Below are positions 8,452-15,866 of a stretch of DNA of 52,212 nucleotides, piece by piece. The stretch comes from DATEGZ01 sp035519535 (GTDB taxonomy: Bacteria; Acidobacteriota; Vicinamibacteria; Vicinamibacterales; SCN-69-37). Where the stretch lies: contig DATIWF010000045.1 of assembly GCA_035519535.1 (NCBI GenBank), positions 1-52,212 on the forward strand, read 5' to 3'. How positions within the stretch are numbered: position 1 is the stretch's first letter; every line of letters begins with the position of its first letter. A program made the position numbers and the translations under genes. Under the pieces are notes generated by a model. It had not been told where the DNA came from, ran no database searches, and was given only the letters and a program-made list of their open reading frames with translations.

Positions 8452-11400
8452 ATGGACCCCAGCCACGCCCTCGCCGGCTCGTACCACCAGGGGCTCGTCG
8501 CCCTCTCGATCTTCATCGCGATGTGCGCGTCGTACGTCGCCCTCGACCTCGCCGGCCGGACGACGGCCGCCCGCGGCCGCACGCAGACGTGGTGGCTCGG
8601 CGGCGGCGCGTTGACGATGGGCCTGGGGATCTGGTCGATGCACTACATCGGGATGGAGGCCTTCCATCTGCCCGTGCCCGTCCTGTACGACCTGCCCACG
8701 GTCATCGTGTCGCTCCTCGCGGCGATCGCCGCCTCGGCGGTCGCGCTTTTCGTCGTCAGCCGATCCGCGCTGACATGGAGCCGGGCGATCGGCGGGGCGC
8801 TCGCGATGGGCATTGCGATCTCCGCGATGCACTACGTCGGGATGGAAGCGATGCGCGTGCCCGCGATGTGCCAGTGGAGCACCGGCATCGTCTCGCTGTC
8901 GGTCGTCATTGCGATCGTGGTGTCGCTCGTCGCATTGTGGCTGGCGTTCCACTTCAGGTCGGAGGCGCGCGCGCTGGCGCCGCTCAAGCTCGCGAGCGCC
9001 GTCGTGATGGGATTGGCCGTCGCCGCCATGCACTACACGGGGATGGCCGCGGCGACCTTCATGCCGGCGCCGCCGCCCGCCGACCTCGGCAACGCGGTCA
9101 GCGTGTCGTCGCTCGGGCTGGCCGGGATCGCCCTCGTGACGTTCATGGTGCTGGGCCTCGCGGTCGTGACGTCGATCGTCGATCGGCGATTCTCGGCGCA
9201 GGCCCTGGAGCTGCACGCGAGCGCCGAGCGCTACCGTCTGCTGTTCGAGCGCAGCCTCGCGGGCGTCTACCAGAGCACGCTCGACGGCAAGCTGATCGAC
9301 TGCAACGACGCGCTCGCGCACATGCTCGGGTTCGCGTCGCGGGACGAGCTCCTCGGCAGCACCGTGGCCGAGCACTACGAAACGGCCAGTGACCGGCGGC
9401 CCTTCATCGAGCGGCTGCGCGCGGAGGGCCGCCTGACCGACTACGAGAACAAGCTGCGCCGCCGGGACGGCAGCCCGATCTGGGTGCTCGAGAGCGCCAC
9501 GCTGCTCGACGCCAGCGAGGGCGGGTCGCGCATCGTCGAGGGGACGCTCATCGACATCACGCAGCGCAAGCAGGCCGAGGCGGCGCTGCAGATGGCGGTC
9601 GAGGCCGCCGCGAGCGCCAACCGCGCGAAGAGCGAGTTCCTGGCCAACATGAGCCACGAGATCCGGACGCCGATGAACGGCATCATCGGCATGACCGAGC
9701 TCGCGCTGGGCACCGATCTGACGCCGGAGCAGCGCGAGTACCTCGAGATGGTCCAGCTCTCGGCGGACTCGCTGCTGACGCTCATCAACGACATCCTGGA
9801 TTTCTCGAAGATCGAGGCGCGGAAGCTCGACCTCGAGATCATCGACTTCGATCTGACGCAGCTCGTGGACGACATCGTTCGGCCGCTGGCGCCGCGCGCG
9901 CACCAGAAGGGCCTGGAGCTCGCGTATCACGTGGCGCCCGACGTGCCGACGACGCTCGCCGGCGATCCGGCGCGCGTGCGGCAGATCGTCACGAACCTGC
10001 TCAGCAACGCCGTGAAGTTCACCGACCGGGGTGAGGTCGTGCTGCACGGCCAGCTCGAGTCGCGCGAGAAGTCGCACGCCGTCATCCATCTCACCGTGAG
10101 CGACACCGGCATCGGCATCGCGCCGGAGAAGCAGCAGACGATCTTCGAGGCGTTCACTCAGGCCGACACGTCCACGACGCGGCGCTTCGGCGGGACCGGC
10201 CTCGGGCTCGCGATTGCGTCGCAGCTCGTCGCGCTCATGAAGGGCCGGATCTGGCTTCAGAGTCAGCCGGGCGCCGGGACCACCGTGCACGTCACGCTGC
10301 CGTTCGAAGTGCGGCCGGACGCGCCCGCCAAGGCGGCGCCGCGGGACGCGGCCGAGCTCGCCGGCATGCCGGTGCTGGTGGTGGACGACAACGCGACCAA
10401 CCGCTGGATCCTCGGCGACATCCTGGCGAACTGGGGCATGCGGCCGTCGGTGGTCGAGGGCGGCGCGGCCGCGATTCGCGCGCTCGAGCTCGGCTTCAAG
10501 AGCGGCGCGCCGTTTCAGCTCGTCCTGCTCGACTACCACATGCCCGGCATGAACGGCCTGCAGGTGGCCGAGCGAATCCGGCAGGTCCCGGAATGCCAGG
10601 GGACGACGCTCGTGCTGCTGTCGTCGGTGGGGCAGAGCGCGGACGCCGAGCGGATCAAGCACCTGCGTATCGCCGCATCGCTCATCAAGCCCGTACGCCA
10701 GTCGGTGCTGCGGTCCACGATTCTGTCGGCGCTGGCGGAGCACGAACAACCCGCGGCCGCACGCACGGCCGCGCGCGTGCCGCGCCCGGTCGCCGGGACG
10801 GCGGCGCGCAGCGTGCGGATTCTCCTGGCCGAGGACAACGCGATCAACCGGCGCCTCGTCACCGCGATGCTCGAGAAGCGCGGGCACGTCGTGACGACCG
10901 TGGGCAACGGCCGCGACGCGGTGACGGCGGCGGGGCACGACGAGTTCGACGTGATCCTGATGGACTTGCAGATGCCGGAGATGGACGGGTTCGAGGCGAC
11001 CGATGCGATTCGCGCGCAGGAGGCGGGGTCCGGCCGCCGCTCGCGGATCGTCGCCCTCACGGCCCACGCGCTGAAGGGCGACCGCGACGCGTGTCTGGCC
11101 GCGGGGATGGACGGGTACCTCGCCAAGCCGGTGCGTGCGCCCGAGCTCCTCGAGGCGATCGAACAGACGTCGGGCGGCAGCGCCGAGTCCGAGACGACGC
11201 CGCCGGTGGAGTCGGCGTTCGATCCCGGCGACGTGCTGGCGCGCGTCGGCGGCGATCGCTCGCTGCTCGCCGAGCTCGTGGAGATCTTCCGCAGCCAGTG
11301 GCCCGTGATGCTGAAAGACCTCGAGCGCGCGGCGAACGCGCGCGACGCCGGGGCGCTCGAACGCCACGCGCACGCGCTGCGGGGATCGGTCGCCAGCCTG

Positions 11401-11553
11401 GGCGCGCGCACGTCGGCTGAGCTCGCGCTCGCGCTCGAGACGATGGGCCGGACCGGCGCGATCGACGGCGCCGAGGCGCGACTCCTCGAGCTCGAGACCG
11501 AGCTGAGGCGGCTCGAGCAGGGTCTGTCCGAGCTCAGCCGCAGCGCGGCATGA
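8452..11553 (+). CDS. MHYT-PAS hybrid sensor histidine kinase with two receiver domains and HPt
   Basis: This 1033-residue membrane signalling protein begins with three MHYT repeats in a seven-span sensor (MHYIGME, MHYVGME and MHYTGMA, between residues 60 and 200), a fold proposed to bind copper and sense O2, CO or NO. It is followed by a PAS domain (about 250-370), HisKA with phospho-acceptor His402 in SHEIRTPMNG, and HATPase_c (NLLSNAVKF, DTGIGI, GGTGLGLAI). The first receiver has Asp694 (LLDYHMPGMNG), the second has Asp838 (LMDLQMPEMDG), and the C-terminal HPt has His974 (HALRGS). It is a complete internal phosphorelay. The stop overlaps the ATG of the diguanylate cyclase gene by 4 nt (ATGA), so the two are translationally coupled and probably form one c-di-GMP pathway. 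The 193 nt upstream hold no riboswitch or promoter I recognise. Confidence 0.95.
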   Translation: MDPSHALAGSYHQGLVALSIFIAMCASYVALDLAGRTTAARGRTQTWWLGGGALTMGLGIWSMHYIGMEAFHLPVPVLYDLPTVIVSLLAAIAASAVALFVVSRSALTWSRAIGGALAMGIAISAMHYVGMEAMRVPAMCQWSTGIVSLSVVIAIVVSLVALWLAFHFRSEARALAPLKLASAVVMGLAVAAMHYTGMAAATFMPAPPPADLGNAVSVSSLGLAGIALVTFMVLGLAVVTSIVDRRFSAQALELHASAERYRLLFERSLAGVYQSTLDGKLIDCNDALAHMLGFASRDELLGSTVAEHYETASDRRPFIERLRAEGRLTDYENKLRRRDGSPIWVLESATLLDASEGGSRIVEGTLIDITQRKQAEAALQMAVEAAASANRAKSEFLANMSHEIRTPMNGIIGMTELALGTDLTPEQREYLEMVQLSADSLLTLINDILDFSKIEARKLDLEIIDFDLTQLVDDIVRPLAPRAHQKGLELAYHVAPDVPTTLAGDPARVRQIVTNLLSNAVKFTDRGEVVLHGQLESREKSHAVIHLTVSDTGIGIAPEKQQTIFEAFTQADTSTTRRFGGTGLGLAIASQLVALMKGRIWLQSQPGAGTTVHVTLPFEVRPDAPAKAAPRDAAELAGMPVLVVDDNATNRWILGDILANWGMRPSVVEGGAAAIRALELGFKSGAPFQLVLLDYHMPGMNGLQVAERIRQVPECQGTTLVLLSSVGQSADAERIKHLRIAASLIKPVRQSVLRSTILSALAEHEQPAAARTAARVPRPVAGTAARSVRILLAEDNAINRRLVTAMLEKRGHVVTTVGNGRDAVTAAGHDEFDVILMDLQMPEMDGFEATDAIRAQEAGSGRRSRIVALTAHALKGDRDACLAAGMDGYLAKPVRAPELLEAIEQTSGGSAESETTPPVESAFDPGDVLARVGGDRSLLAELVEIFRSQWPVMLKDLERAANARDAGALERHAHALRGSVASLGARTSAELALALETMGRTGAIDGAEARLLELETELRRLEQGLSELSRSAA

Positions 11554-12545
11554 AGATCCTCATCGCCGACGACGACCCGGTGTCGAGGCGTCTGCTCGAG
11601 GCGACGCTCGTGCGGCTCGGGCATTCGGTGGCGGCCTTCGCCGACGGGCCGCACGCCGCGGCTGCGCTCCTCGAGCCCGACGGCCCGCGCCTCGCGATCC
11701 TCGACTGGATGATGCCCGGGGCCGACGGGCTGGAAGTCTGCCGGCAGCTCCGGCAGCGCACGAACCCCTACGTCTATGTGATTCTGCTGACGTCGCGCAA
11801 CCGGCGCGAGGACATGGTGGCGGGACTCGCGGCCGGCGCCGACGACTTCCTCAAGAAGCCCTTCGACACGGTCGAGCTGGCGGCGCGCCTGCGATCGGGC
11901 GAGCGCGTCATCGCGCTCCAGGAGCGCTTGCGCCACGAAGCCACCCACGACCAGCTCACCGGCTTGTGGAATCGCCGGATGATTCTCGATCACCTCGATC
12001 GCCAGCTCGCCCGCGCCGCGCGCGAGCATTCGTCGATCAGCGTGCTGATCGCCGACCTCGATCACTTCAAGCAGATCAACGACACGCACGGCCACCCGGC
12101 CGGCGACACCGTGCTCATCGAGGCCGCGAGCCGGCTGCCGTCGGTCTTGCGCGTGTATGACGCGATGGGCCGCTACGGCGGCGAAGAGTTTCTGATCGTG
12201 CTCGCCAGCTGCTCGCTCGACGTCGCCATGGAGATCGCCGATCGCGGCCGGCTCGCAGTGAGTCAGGAGCCCGTGCGCGTGGCCGGGCTCGAGCTGGACA
12301 TCACCGTGAGCGTCGGCGTCGCATGGAGTGAATGCGGCGACGATACGGCGACGCGGCTCATCCAGGCGGCCGACGACGCGCTCTATCAGGCAAAGGCGGC
12401 CGGCCGCGACCGCGTCAGCCGCGCGCCCCGCCCGGGCGAGCGCTTCACGCCGATCGTGCAGATGCGGGACTACGCGCTCGCCCCCGCGCCGCAAGCCGGC
12501 CTCTCCTACGCACCAGGGCCGGGGGAGAGGTTCAGATCAAGTTAG
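11550..12545 (+). CDS. Response regulator with GGDEF domain (diguanylate cyclase)
   Basis: This 331-residue protein has an N-terminal CheY-like receiver with acidic pocket DDD near residues 7-9, phospho-acceptor Asp52 (ILDWMMPGADG) and Lys in FLKKPFD. A GGDEF domain follows, with the active motif GGEEF at residues 210-214. An inhibitory I-site RVYD lies exactly five residues before GGEEF, so product inhibition by c-di-GMP is likely. The reaction is 2 GTP to c-di-GMP in the cytosol. ATG at 11550 overlaps the kinase stop, which makes the upstream hybrid kinase/HPt the probable phosphate donor. The C-terminal 30 residues (after VSRAPRPGERF) are low-complexity. The stop lies inside the start of a degenerate AGAAGTC repeat tract. 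Confidence 0.95.
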   Translation: MKILIADDDPVSRRLLEATLVRLGHSVAAFADGPHAAAALLEPDGPRLAILDWMMPGADGLEVCRQLRQRTNPYVYVILLTSRNRREDMVAGLAAGADDFLKKPFDTVELAARLRSGERVIALQERLRHEATHDQLTGLWNRRMILDHLDRQLARAAREHSSISVLIADLDHFKQINDTHGHPAGDTVLIEAASRLPSVLRVYDAMGRYGGEEFLIVLASCSLDVAMEIADRGRLAVSQEPVRVAGLELDITVSVGVAWSECGDDTATRLIQAADDALYQAKAAGRDRVSRAPRPGERFTPIVQMRDYALAPAPQAGLSYAPGPGERFRSS

Positions 12546-12612
12546 AAGTTAGAAGTCAGAAGTCAGAAGGCAGAAGTCAGAAAGTTGGAAGTCAGACGTC
12601 AGAAAGTCGGAA
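12541..12612. repeat. Degenerate short tandem repeat (AGAAGTC type)
   Basis: About nine imperfect copies of a 7-nt unit AGAAGTC, with variants AGAAGGC, AGACGTC and AGAAAGTT, fill the space between the diguanylate cyclase stop and the end of the convergent DUF1801 gene. The first copy contains the TAG stop of the cyclase gene. The purine-rich plus strand stands out from the GC-rich surroundings. No spacer structure is present, so it is not a CRISPR. No function is known. Confidence 0.8.
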
Positions 12613-12630
12613 CGGCCGCCGGGGGCTCAG

Positions 12631-13083
12631 TTATCGGCGAGGTCGCTGTTTCTTCGAGACGGACTTGATGATGAGCCTGGCCGAGCCCGTGCGTCTGAGC
12701 GGCGGATCGGCCTGAGCCACGGCGGCGCGCAGGAGCGCGGCGACGGCGGGCTCCGAGAGCGTGCGCGCGCTCGCGAGGCGCACGAAGCGCGTCTGCTTGC
12801 CGCTGCCGAGCAGGATCTTGTGGGGGTCCGGCAGCGCGGCGCCGTAGATGAAGCACAGGCCGATGCCCTGGCGGTTCGCGGCGAGCGACACGATTGCGTC
12901 CGACGGCCGCTCGGTGGGCGAGTAGCCGATGACGAAGAAGTTGTAGTTGTCGTAGACGAGCTCGTGCGCCGTGGGCAGCCGCTTCCGCACCGCCGCGCGG
13001 CACGACTTGATGAGTCGCTGCACGGGCGGGTCGAACTTGGCGACGAATCCAGCAAGCTGCGCGGCCGGGGTCGGTTCGGGCAT
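12631..13083 (-). CDS. DUF1801 (YdhG-like) domain protein
   Basis: This 150-residue soluble protein has the DUF1801/YdhG pattern: FDPPVQRLIKSCRAAVRKRLP at the start, then AHELVYDNYNFFVIGYSP and a central GIGLCFIYGAALPDPHKILLG. The fold is related to bacterial frataxin-like and 'iron chaperone' proteins, but no reaction is established for most members. The start is ATG at 13083 (PEPTPAAQL follows). It lies 4 nt after the stop of the alpha/beta hydrolase gene, so the two form an operon read away from the CHAT gene. The C-terminal tail KSVSKKQRPRR is basic. Confidence 0.78.
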   Translation of the reverse strand: MPEPTPAAQLAGFVAKFDPPVQRLIKSCRAAVRKRLPTAHELVYDNYNFFVIGYSPTERPSDAIVSLAANRQGIGLCFIYGAALPDPHKILLGSGKQTRFVRLASARTLSEPAVAALLRAAVAQADPPLRRTGSARLIIKSVSKKQRPRR

Positions 13084-13087
13084 GGTC

Positions 13088-13966
13088 CTACGCCACCAGC
13101 GCGTCGTAAATCCGCCTGGCGACGACGGCGTCGTCAAGATACCCGGCGATGCCGTGGCGGTTGTCGGTGTGATTCTGCACGTCGGTCTTGTTGTCGATCG
13201 GCCGGTCGATCGGAAAGTACTTCGGCGTGAGCGGATACAGCGCGACGACGTCGCGCTCGTCCATGGCGTTGAACCACGTGGTCACGCACGCGGGACACTC
13301 GTTGGGCGCCAGCCCGTCGCGAATCGCGGTGACGCCGAGCGGCGAGCCGAGCGTGACGTACAGGGGGACGACCCAATGACTGGCGGCGCCGTCGCGACGA
13401 AGCAGGCTGTAGGAGACGACCGTGCCGAGCGAGTGGCTCACGACGACGGTCGGCACGTTGGGCTCCATCGCCTGGCGGATGCCCATGTCGATCCGATCGC
13501 GAATGCCGATGTTCCGCAGATACCTGTAGACGTCCTGGGTGAACAGCGCGATGCTGCCGCCGCTGCCGAACGGCACATGGCGGTCGATCGCCTTCAGCAC
13601 GCGCTGCACCCACTCGACGTTCAGCGGTCCGCCGCGCATCTTCGCGACCTGCTCCGCGGCGATGGCGTCCTCGGTGATGCCCTTGGCGTCGCAAATCTGC
13701 CGCAGAACGGTTTCGACGAACGCCTGCTCCTCCGGATCGCGCTTGCCGCCCCGGACTTTCACGGCCGCAGGCGTCGCCACGGTTCCGGCGACCATGTCGT
13801 AGAGCGTCTGCCCGTAGTACGGAAACCGGACCTCGCTCTCCGGAATCGGCAGGTCGAGGTTGGACTTCTTCAGGCCGGCGCGGAAGGCGTCGAGCCATTC
13901 CCGCTTGAGCGCGTCGGCGTCCTTGAATTCCTGGGCGCGACCGTGGACGAACATCAAGCGGCGCAT
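13088..13966 (-). CDS. Alpha/beta hydrolase (putative serine esterase/lipase)
   Basis: This 292-residue protein starts directly with the beta-strand MRRLMFVHGRAQEF (HG oxyanion motif) and carries the nucleophile elbow SHSLGT with Ser179. A late NAMDERDVVALYP segment probably supplies the acid, and the NHTDNRHGIAGYL segment near residues 268-280 the histidine. No signal peptide or membrane span is visible, so it is cytosolic. Similar hydrolases are found beside CHAT or caspase-like proteins in bacteria, and here it is divergent from one (100 nt between starts). A TAGAAT box on the minus strand at 13999-14004 fits a promoter with a short leader, and GAGG before the ATG may be the ribosome binding site. 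The substrate is unknown; a role as an effector is inference. Confidence 0.8.
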   Translation of the reverse strand: MRRLMFVHGRAQEFKDADALKREWLDAFRAGLKKSNLDLPIPESEVRFPYYGQTLYDMVAGTVATPAAVKVRGGKRDPEEQAFVETVLRQICDAKGITEDAIAAEQVAKMRGGPLNVEWVQRVLKAIDRHVPFGSGGSIALFTQDVYRYLRNIGIRDRIDMGIRQAMEPNVPTVVVSHSLGTVVSYSLLRRDGAASHWVVPLYVTLGSPLGVTAIRDGLAPNECPACVTTWFNAMDERDVVALYPLTPKYFPIDRPIDNKTDVQNHTDNRHGIAGYLDDAVVARRIYDALVA

Positions 13967-13998
13967 GGGGACCTCGGTTCCTGTCGGGAGTGCCGGTC

Positions 13999-14004
13999 AT
14001 TCTA
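13999..14004 (-). promoter_or_regulatory. -10-like box (TAGAAT) for the alpha/beta hydrolase operon
   Basis: Read on the minus strand, TAGAAT ends 32 nt before the hydrolase ATG (13966), giving a leader of about 25 nt. It lies in the 100-nt region shared with the divergent CHAT gene, so the two transcripts could be co-regulated. No -35 hexamer was recognised. Confidence 0.35.
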
Positions 14005-14066
14005 CCGCCGCCGGCCGGGCGAATTGACGCCCCGGGTCGATGGGTCTATCTTGAGGTTCAGCACCC

Positions 14067-15413
14067 ATGCCCGCTCCTGAATACAAGGAATTCGACCTCG
14101 AGATCAGCCGGGGGCCCGACGACATGTACAAGGTCGACGTCATCCGGTCGCCGGCCGGCGAGGCCCATGAGACGTTCAAGGGCCTCTTCGAGAAGTTCGA
14201 GCTCGAGAACTACCTCCTCAAGCTCGGGCCGGTTCGCCGCGGCGTGCGACGCGGCCCGAGCAAGGACACATCGGTCGCCGAGGCCTTCGGCACGAAGCTC
14301 TTCACCCAGGTCTTCTGCGGCAAGGTCGGGGATCGCTTCAGCGCCTGCCTCGATCAGATCGACACGCGGACGATTCCCGGACTGCGGGTGAGCCTGCGTC
14401 TCGTGGGCGTCCCGGAGCTCGCGCAGCTGCCGTGGGAGTTCCTGTTCCATCCGGATCGCCGATTCATCGCGCTCTCGCAGCGCACACCGATCGTGCGCTA
14501 CATCGATCTGCCACGGCCGGCAACGCCCCTCCAGGTGGCGGCGCCTCTGCGTGTGCTGACGGTCGTGGCCAGCCCGAGCGACTACGATCAGCTCGACGCC
14601 GCGAAGGAGAAGCAGAACGTGCGGGAAGCGCTCAAGGACCTGACCGAGCGCGGACTCGTGGAGGGCGATCTGCTCGAGCCTGCGACCTTCGGCGCCCTGC
14701 AGAAGCGCCTCCGTCAGGACCCCGTGCACGTCCTGCACTTCATCGGTCACGGAAGCTGGGACGGCGACACCGGCTCGCTCGTGTTCGAGGGGCCCGACGG
14801 GAAAAGCGCCGAGATCGACGCTGATACGCTGGCCACACTCCTGTGCGACCACGACCCGCTGCGGCTCGTGGTGCTGAACGCCTGCGAGAGCGCCAAGTCG
14901 TCGCCGACCAATCCGTACGCGGGGACGGCGGCGACGTTGATTCGTCACGGGATTCCCGCGGTCGTCGCGATGCAGTTCGACATCAGCGACGACGCCGCGC
15001 TGCAGTTCTCGCAGGCGTTCTATCAGGCGATTGCCGACGGCTATCCGGCGGAGGCCGCGCTGGCCGAAGCCCGCAAGGCCATGAACGGCCAGGGCAGCGT
15101 CGTCGAATGGGGCACGCCCGTGCTGTTCAGCCGCTCGCTCGATGGACGGCTGTTCGATCTGAAGCGCGTGAAGCGCGTCGCCGCGGACGCGGAGCAGCAG
15201 GACGCCCAGAGCGAGCGGGCGTCGGAGGCGACGGCCGAGGAGGGCGTGCCTTCGAAGCGGGGGCCGAATCCGGCCAAAGGCGAGTTTTCAGATCAAGAGG
15301 GCAAGACCGCGCGTGAACGGGAGCTCGAGGGGCGGGTCCAGATGCTCGAAGAGATGTACCGCAAGGTCGCGGTCGAGAACGAGAAGCTGCTGAACCAGAC
15401 CCGCAAGAAGTAA
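14067..15413 (+). CDS. CHAT-domain (caspase-like) protease with C-terminal coiled coil
   Basis: This 448-residue protein has an N-terminal region (1-110) of mixed alpha/beta character, including RSPAGEAHETF, a linker (LRLVGVPELAQLPWEFLF, the usual entry into CHAT), and the CHAT peptidase core at about 120-370. The catalytic dyad is visible: His228 in HFIGHGSWDG and Cys273 in LNACESAKSS. Residues 375-448 are charged and end in a predicted coiled coil (RERELEGRVQMLEEMYRKVAVENEKLL). CHAT proteases act as inducible effectors in bacteria, for example in gasdermin, Craspase and TPR-linked systems. No partner substrate such as a gasdermin is recognised here. Neighbours are the divergent hydrolase/DUF1801 operon and, 7 nt beyond its stop, the convergent YbjN-like gene. 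GAGG 15 nt before ATG 14067 is a distant, weak ribosome binding site. Confidence 0.9.
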   Translation: MPAPEYKEFDLEISRGPDDMYKVDVIRSPAGEAHETFKGLFEKFELENYLLKLGPVRRGVRRGPSKDTSVAEAFGTKLFTQVFCGKVGDRFSACLDQIDTRTIPGLRVSLRLVGVPELAQLPWEFLFHPDRRFIALSQRTPIVRYIDLPRPATPLQVAAPLRVLTVVASPSDYDQLDAAKEKQNVREALKDLTERGLVEGDLLEPATFGALQKRLRQDPVHVLHFIGHGSWDGDTGSLVFEGPDGKSAEIDADTLATLLCDHDPLRLVVLNACESAKSSPTNPYAGTAATLIRHGIPAVVAMQFDISDDAALQFSQAFYQAIADGYPAEAALAEARKAMNGQGSVVEWGTPVLFSRSLDGRLFDLKRVKRVAADAEQQDAQSERASEATAEEGVPSKRGPNPAKGEFSDQEGKTARERELEGRVQMLEEMYRKVAVENEKLLNQTRKK

Positions 15414-15419
15414 CGTCGT

Positions 15420-15809
15420 CTACTTGCCCATCCCCTTGACGAACTCGCCGACCGCGTGGCGGATGGCCGCGAGCGACCGCTCCAGGAAGACCTGACCGTC
15501 GGTCTGCTCCTTCATGTAGACCTCGACGTCGGCCGAGACTTTGTCCCGCGCTTCGTTGAGATAGACCTTGGCGACTTTGGTCGCGCGCGTGGCGTCGCCG
15601 GCGGCGCGATATGCCTTGTCGACGTCCTCGGGCTTCTCGATGACCCAGAAGTTCGGGTAGAGCACCTGAAAGTACATGGGGTCGTCTTCGTTGGCGATGA
15701 CGTAGTACGACCCGCCCTCGTACTTGAACAAGACGTCGCCGTCCTTGTCGATCGTCGGTCGGTAGCCCTCGTCGGACAGGTACTTGTGGTAGGTCTCGGC
15801 CTTGCTCAT
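15420..15809 (-). CDS. YbjN-like (sensory-transduction regulator/secretion-chaperone fold) protein
   Basis: This 129-residue protein has the YbjN pattern: YLSDEGYRPTIDKDGDVLFKYEG at the N-terminus, MYFQVLYPNFWVIEKPEDV in the middle and ATKVAKVYLNEARDKVSADVEV. The fold resembles type III secretion chaperones and is thought to bind partner proteins. No membrane segment is present. It converges on the CHAT gene with 7 nt between stops, so it probably has its own promoter; a perfect TATAAT lies 24 nt upstream of its ATG (minus strand) and GGGAG precedes the start. Functional linkage with the CHAT protease is an inference from position only. Confidence 0.75.
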   Translation of the reverse strand: MSKAETYHKYLSDEGYRPTIDKDGDVLFKYEGGSYYVIANEDDPMYFQVLYPNFWVIEKPEDVDKAYRAAGDATRATKVAKVYLNEARDKVSADVEVYMKEQTDGQVFLERSLAAIRHAVGEFVKGMGK

Positions 15810-15832
15810 GGATGGTCTCCCGGTGTCCGGCG

Positions 15833-15838
15833 ATTATA
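15833..15838 (-). promoter_or_regulatory. -10 box (TATAAT) for the YbjN-like gene
   Basis: A perfect TATAAT on the minus strand ends 23 nt before ATG 15809. The GGGAG ribosome binding site lies between them, so the leader would be about 17 nt. The expected -35 position is GC-rich with no TTGACA match. Confidence 0.5.
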
Positions 15839-15866
15839 GCAGCGAGTCGCCGCGGCCCCGCGACGA

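Noticed and set aside
8104..11373. Long minus-strand open frame antisense to the hybrid kinase (and similar long frames at 942-2903, 21629-23683 and 26682-28550)
   Set aside because: These are Arg/His/Ala-rich shadow translations that arise in GC-rich genes; they have no domains and lie opposite well-supported genes.
13967..14066. Toxin-antitoxin type gene pair at the CHAT/hydrolase divergence
   Set aside because: No small antitoxin-like gene is present, and both products are larger than typical toxins; only the weaker idea of a signalling locus is kept.
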